In this document: in pieces, positions 6,883 through 8,842 of the stretch | Numbering within the stretch: position 1 is the first letter of the stretch | Layout of the letters: each line of letters begins with the position of its first letter | Made by a program: the position numbers and the translations under genes | Notes under the pieces: model-generated | Database searches by the model: none | Told to the model about the DNA's origin: nothing | The model's input: only the letters and a program-made list of their open reading frames with translations | From: an uncultured Lachnospiraceae bacterium | GTDB lineage: Bacteria; Bacillota; Clostridia; Lachnospirales; Lachnospiraceae | Assembly: GCA_902489925.1 (NCBI GenBank) | Contig: CABUBX010000087.1 | Location: 1 to 8,842 of the forward strand | Length of the DNA: 8,842 nt | Reading direction: 5' to 3'

Positions 6883-6891
6883 ATCACCTCC
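6883..6891 (-). promoter_or_regulatory. Very strong ribosome-binding site fixing a GTG start for the Rnf-like gene
   Basis: GGAGGTGAT on the minus strand is nine consecutive bases complementary to the 16S anti-Shine-Dalgarno tail, with 7 nt between GGAGG and GTG at 6879-6877. The rest of the gap up to the protease stop (6892-6982) is AT-rich; I see no convincing terminator or promoter in it, only a weak TATTAT -10-like block. Confidence 0.85.
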
Positions 6892-6982
6892 CGATAAGCT
6901 CTGCTTGTAGTATGTGCCAAACTTACCAAAAGAATAATAGGAAAGATTTTCTACTATCTATCCATATTTTATAATTGTCTTT

Positions 6983-8704
6983 TTATAGGATACTCTCCCT
7001 CACACACAGCGCCCCCCATCCAACCTTTCTATCGGGATAGTTTTCAATCCCCGGCAGACGCCTTGCCCCTTTTATCAAATATGCCTTAATTTTTTCTCCA
7101 TAAAGAAAAGGGTCACTCCCCCGGACAATGCCCTGTTCCATTAAAAGAGCACAGCTTCCGCTGACAAATGGCGAAGCAAAAGATGTTCCGGTCACGGCTG
7201 CGTAGCCGCCGCCGGCCTTTGCCGCCAAAATATCCACGCCGGGTGCTGCCAAATCCGGTTTTATCCACCGATTAAATACCGTATATCCACGTCCCGAAAA
7301 ATCGGCATACGCATCTGTATAGCCATTATATGCCCCAACAGCAATGGGCTTTAAGGCTGTTGATGGAATTGTCAGCGTATACTCCGGATTGGGATATAAA
7401 AAACGAGTCTGAATATTTCTCACACCGCCGCCGGGAAGCCACAGGTGATAACTGCCGTCAATAATTTTTTCTCCGCGCAGGCGTATATTCCAAAGTCCCG
7501 GTGTAATATAATTTTTCGTCGGAAGAAATTCTATATAAATTTCCTGTGCCATCGTATGAGGACTTGCTTCTCCGTAATATAAAAGAATTTCTGTTTCTTC
7601 GAGCACAAAACGCTGGGCACCTAAAAGCTGCTGAAGCGGCCCTGCCGTTTGTCCTCCGGGTGATATAAGCTCAATTCCTGCACTGTCAAAGCCATTTTTC
7701 CATATCTGAATATTCAACGCCGTCTCATATTCGGAAATCACAAATGGAATTTCTTCAATTCCAGCTGTACGAAGCTGACCAAAGGTATGTCCCTCCTTGC
7801 CGCCCTCATTACCTGTACCGATAACAATACAATTTTTCCACACTCCGGCCATGGCATCAATATAGGTTTCCAAAAGTGACATTCCGTTATGCGCACCATA
7901 AGAATTTCCGAAGCTAATGTTAATGACAATCGGCATTTGAAGCAAAATCGCTGTTTCAAGCAAAAAATTCACTGCCTGCATGAGCTCTGTCGTTCTCGGA
8001 AAGCCTCCCGGGCGAGGTACACCAAGCTTTACAACCGCAAGACTGCTTTCCGTTGCCACACCGGCATAATTTTCCGTTTTTGACCCTGCGGCAATGCTAA
8101 GAACAGCCGTGCCATGCCCGGACAAATCTTCTCCCGGAATGTGCAGTGGCCTTTCTTCACTTTTCAGAAGTGTATTAATCATTGCCGAATCATAAAATGA
8201 GCCGATTCTATAGCCCTTTGGCGGCGGCGCTGCTTCTGCCTCAAGCGTCTGGTCCCACAAAACCGCAATCCGCGTTGTACCGTCAGAATTTTTAAACGCT
8301 TCATGATATATGTCTGCCCCTGAATCGACAATTCCGATAAGCACACCTTTGCCGTTCAGCAAAAGCGGCGGCGTCTGAACCGAATTAATGCACGACACAC
8401 TGCGCCCTGCCTCATCCGCGAAAAAAAGCCTTTTGGGCATTTCCACAAACTCAACCTGCGGCGCCTCAAAAAGCTTTTCTATCTCTGATTCTTTAATTGT
8501 CACAATTGCATAATTATTGAGAAGCGGCACAATCTGCACCGCTTCATTTTCAAGTTCCGAAAGATTTCCTGAATACTTCACAATTAAATCCCATGTATCC
8601 AAAGCCACATCAAAGCCTGTCTCAAGGCTTTTGGATTGACTGCGCTCAGCCTGTGTTGCCGAAAGTGCAAGATTTAACATATTATCCGCTTTCTGACTTT
8701 CCAT
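6983..8704 (-). CDS. S8 family (subtilisin-like) serine protease, CspB-like
   Basis: A 573-residue protein. Residues about 30-105 resemble the Csp-type prodomain (VPLLNNYAIVTIKESEIEKL, 59-78). The catalytic triad is complete: D127 in GIVDSGAD, H197 in GHGTAV and S508 in GTSFASP, with the oxyanion-hole N299 in GTGNEG. Between N299 and S508, residues about 320-440 form an insert rich in beta-strand-like sequence, as expected for the jelly-roll insert of the CspB group. No signal peptide or membrane segment is visible, so the protein is predicted to stay in the cell or be released by a non-Sec route. Known Csp proteases act in clostridial spore germination by processing the cortex hydrolase SleC, but related paralogues are common in Lachnospiraceae and their roles are mostly unknown. 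Start ATG 8704 has AGGAGG (8710-8715) 5 nt upstream. No sporulation gene is visible nearby, so a germination role is not claimed. Confidence 0.93.
   Translation of the reverse strand: MESQKADNMLNLALSATQAERSQSKSLETGFDVALDTWDLIVKYSGNLSELENEAVQIVPLLNNYAIVTIKESEIEKLFEAPQVEFVEMPKRLFFADEAGRSVSCINSVQTPPLLLNGKGVLIGIVDSGADIYHEAFKNSDGTTRIAVLWDQTLEAEAAPPPKGYRIGSFYDSAMINTLLKSEERPLHIPGEDLSGHGTAVLSIAAGSKTENYAGVATESSLAVVKLGVPRPGGFPRTTELMQAVNFLLETAILLQMPIVINISFGNSYGAHNGMSLLETYIDAMAGVWKNCIVIGTGNEGGKEGHTFGQLRTAGIEEIPFVISEYETALNIQIWKNGFDSAGIELISPGGQTAGPLQQLLGAQRFVLEETEILLYYGEASPHTMAQEIYIEFLPTKNYITPGLWNIRLRGEKIIDGSYHLWLPGGGVRNIQTRFLYPNPEYTLTIPSTALKPIAVGAYNGYTDAYADFSGRGYTVFNRWIKPDLAAPGVDILAAKAGGGYAAVTGTSFASPFVSGSCALLMEQGIVRGSDPFLYGEKIKAYLIKGARRLPGIENYPDRKVGWGALCVRESIL
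8597..8629. repeat. 33-bp perfect direct repeat, internal copy
   Basis: This copy lies in the 5' coding part of the S8 protease gene and encodes residues of SLETGFDVALD (26-36). It is identical base for base to 8810-8842. The flanking base on the left differs (T8596 versus C8809); the right limit cannot be set because the other copy ends at the window edge. Confidence 0.97.
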
Positions 8705-8716
8705 AAAGTCCTCCTA

Positions 8717-8747
8717 AGCTTACATTTAAAACAGCTATATGTAAGTT
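8717..8747 (-). other. Small inverted repeat just upstream of the protease ribosome-binding site
   Basis: CTTACAT (8719-8725) pairs with ATGTAAG (8739-8745), extendable by a wobble and an A-T pair, around a 13-nt loop. It fills most of the 43-nt gap between the upstream stop codon and the protease start and abuts its AGGAGG. No T-tract follows on the minus strand, so it does not look like a terminator. It could be a leader hairpin or chance. Confidence 0.3.
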
Positions 8748-8822
8748 CTATGCCAGTAAGCCTCTTAATATTCCCACACCTGCCATCACTTCTTCTTCCG
8801 TATTAAACCATCCAAAGCCACA
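8748..8822 (-). CDS. C-terminal end of a probable class V PLP-dependent enzyme (cysteine desulfurase-like), broken at the repeat
   Basis: The minus-strand frame from 8822 to the TAG at 8750-8748 reads CGFGWFNTEEEV followed by MAGVGILRGLLA. The FGWFNTEEEV block resembles the C-terminus of class V aminotransferase/cysteine desulfurase proteins, where an F-N-T-x-E-E pattern comes some 15-20 residues before the end. Going upstream the frame meets TGA at 8825-8823, inside the 33-bp copy of the protease gene, so the gene is interrupted there. Either the upstream part was replaced by a rearrangement, or the last bases of the window are a chimeric sequence end and the true gene is intact. If the true gene reads on, it is followed 43 nt later by the protease on the same strand. 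Recognised from a short tail only. Confidence 0.45.
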   Translation of the reverse strand, partial: CGFGWFNTEEEVMAGVGILRGLLA

Positions 8823-8842
8823 TCAAAGCCTGTCTCAAGGCT
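8810..8842. repeat. 33-bp perfect direct repeat, copy at the window edge
   Basis: It is identical to 8597-8629 in the protease gene, in the same orientation, 213 bp away. It stops exactly because the sequence stops, so the true length is unknown. The frame that encodes SLETGFDVALD in the protease is present here too but runs out after seven more codons into a TGA (8788-8786). This is therefore not the start of an intact second protease gene. Confidence 0.95.

Noticed and set aside
6892..6982. Promoter and terminator between the protease and the Rnf-like gene.
   Set aside because: I found only a weak TATTAT block without a usable -35 and no stable hairpin with a T-tract, so neither is claimed.
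8717..8747. The inverted repeat before the protease as a terminator of the upstream gene.
   Set aside because: The stem is 7-9 bp and AT-rich with a 13-nt loop, and no T-tract follows it on the minus strand.

Overview
The window looks like chromosomal DNA from a low- to mid-GC Gram-positive anaerobe, most likely a Clostridia/Lachnospiraceae-type Firmicute. The reasons are strong AGGAGG/GGAGGTGAT ribosome-binding sites, TTG and GTG starts, a CspB-like subtilisin without a signal peptide, RnfC/RnfD-derived sequence, and classical hairpin plus T-tract terminators. Nothing here is diagnostic of a species. I see no rRNA, tRNA, CRISPR array, insertion sequence or prophage gene.

Layout. Plus strand: the last codons of a branched-chain aminotransferase (1-86) end at a strong intrinsic terminator. 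A stand-alone RelA/SpoT-type nucleotidyltransferase (267-1361) follows. It is visibly more AT-rich than the rest and carries a C-terminal half I do not recognise. It converges on a minus-strand ECF-type sigma factor (1369-1857), with one compact bidirectional terminator overlapping both stop codons. Everything to the right is also on the minus strand. Read in transcription order (right to left) it is: a short 3' end resembling a class V PLP-enzyme gene at the window edge (8748-8822), a CspB-like S8 protease (6983-8704), a single-chain RnfC-RnfD-like fusion protein (4864-6879), a membrane-anchored TPR protein (3362-4792), and hflX (2092-3351), which ends in a large hairpin terminator.

How the genes relate. 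The TPR gene and hflX form a tight pair: the TPR stop codon lies inside the hflX ribosome-binding site. A good promoter (TTGCAT, 17 nt, TATAAT) overlaps the end of the Rnf-like gene and probably drives the pair. The protease and the Rnf-like gene are co-directional but separated by about 100 nt, with no clear terminator, so co-transcription is possible but unproven. The RelA-like enzyme, the sigma factor and HflX are all regulatory or stress-type functions, but the sequence does not tie them into one pathway.

Most notable items: (1) the RnfC-RnfD fusion, which keeps both 4Fe-4S clusters but has lost the recognisable NADH/FMN-binding loop and the RnfD flavin-attachment motif; (2) a perfect 33-bp direct repeat of the protease 5' coding region exactly at the right edge, joined to the tail of another gene, which suggests a rearrangement or a chimeric contig end; (3) the RelA-like protein with an extra C-terminal domain.
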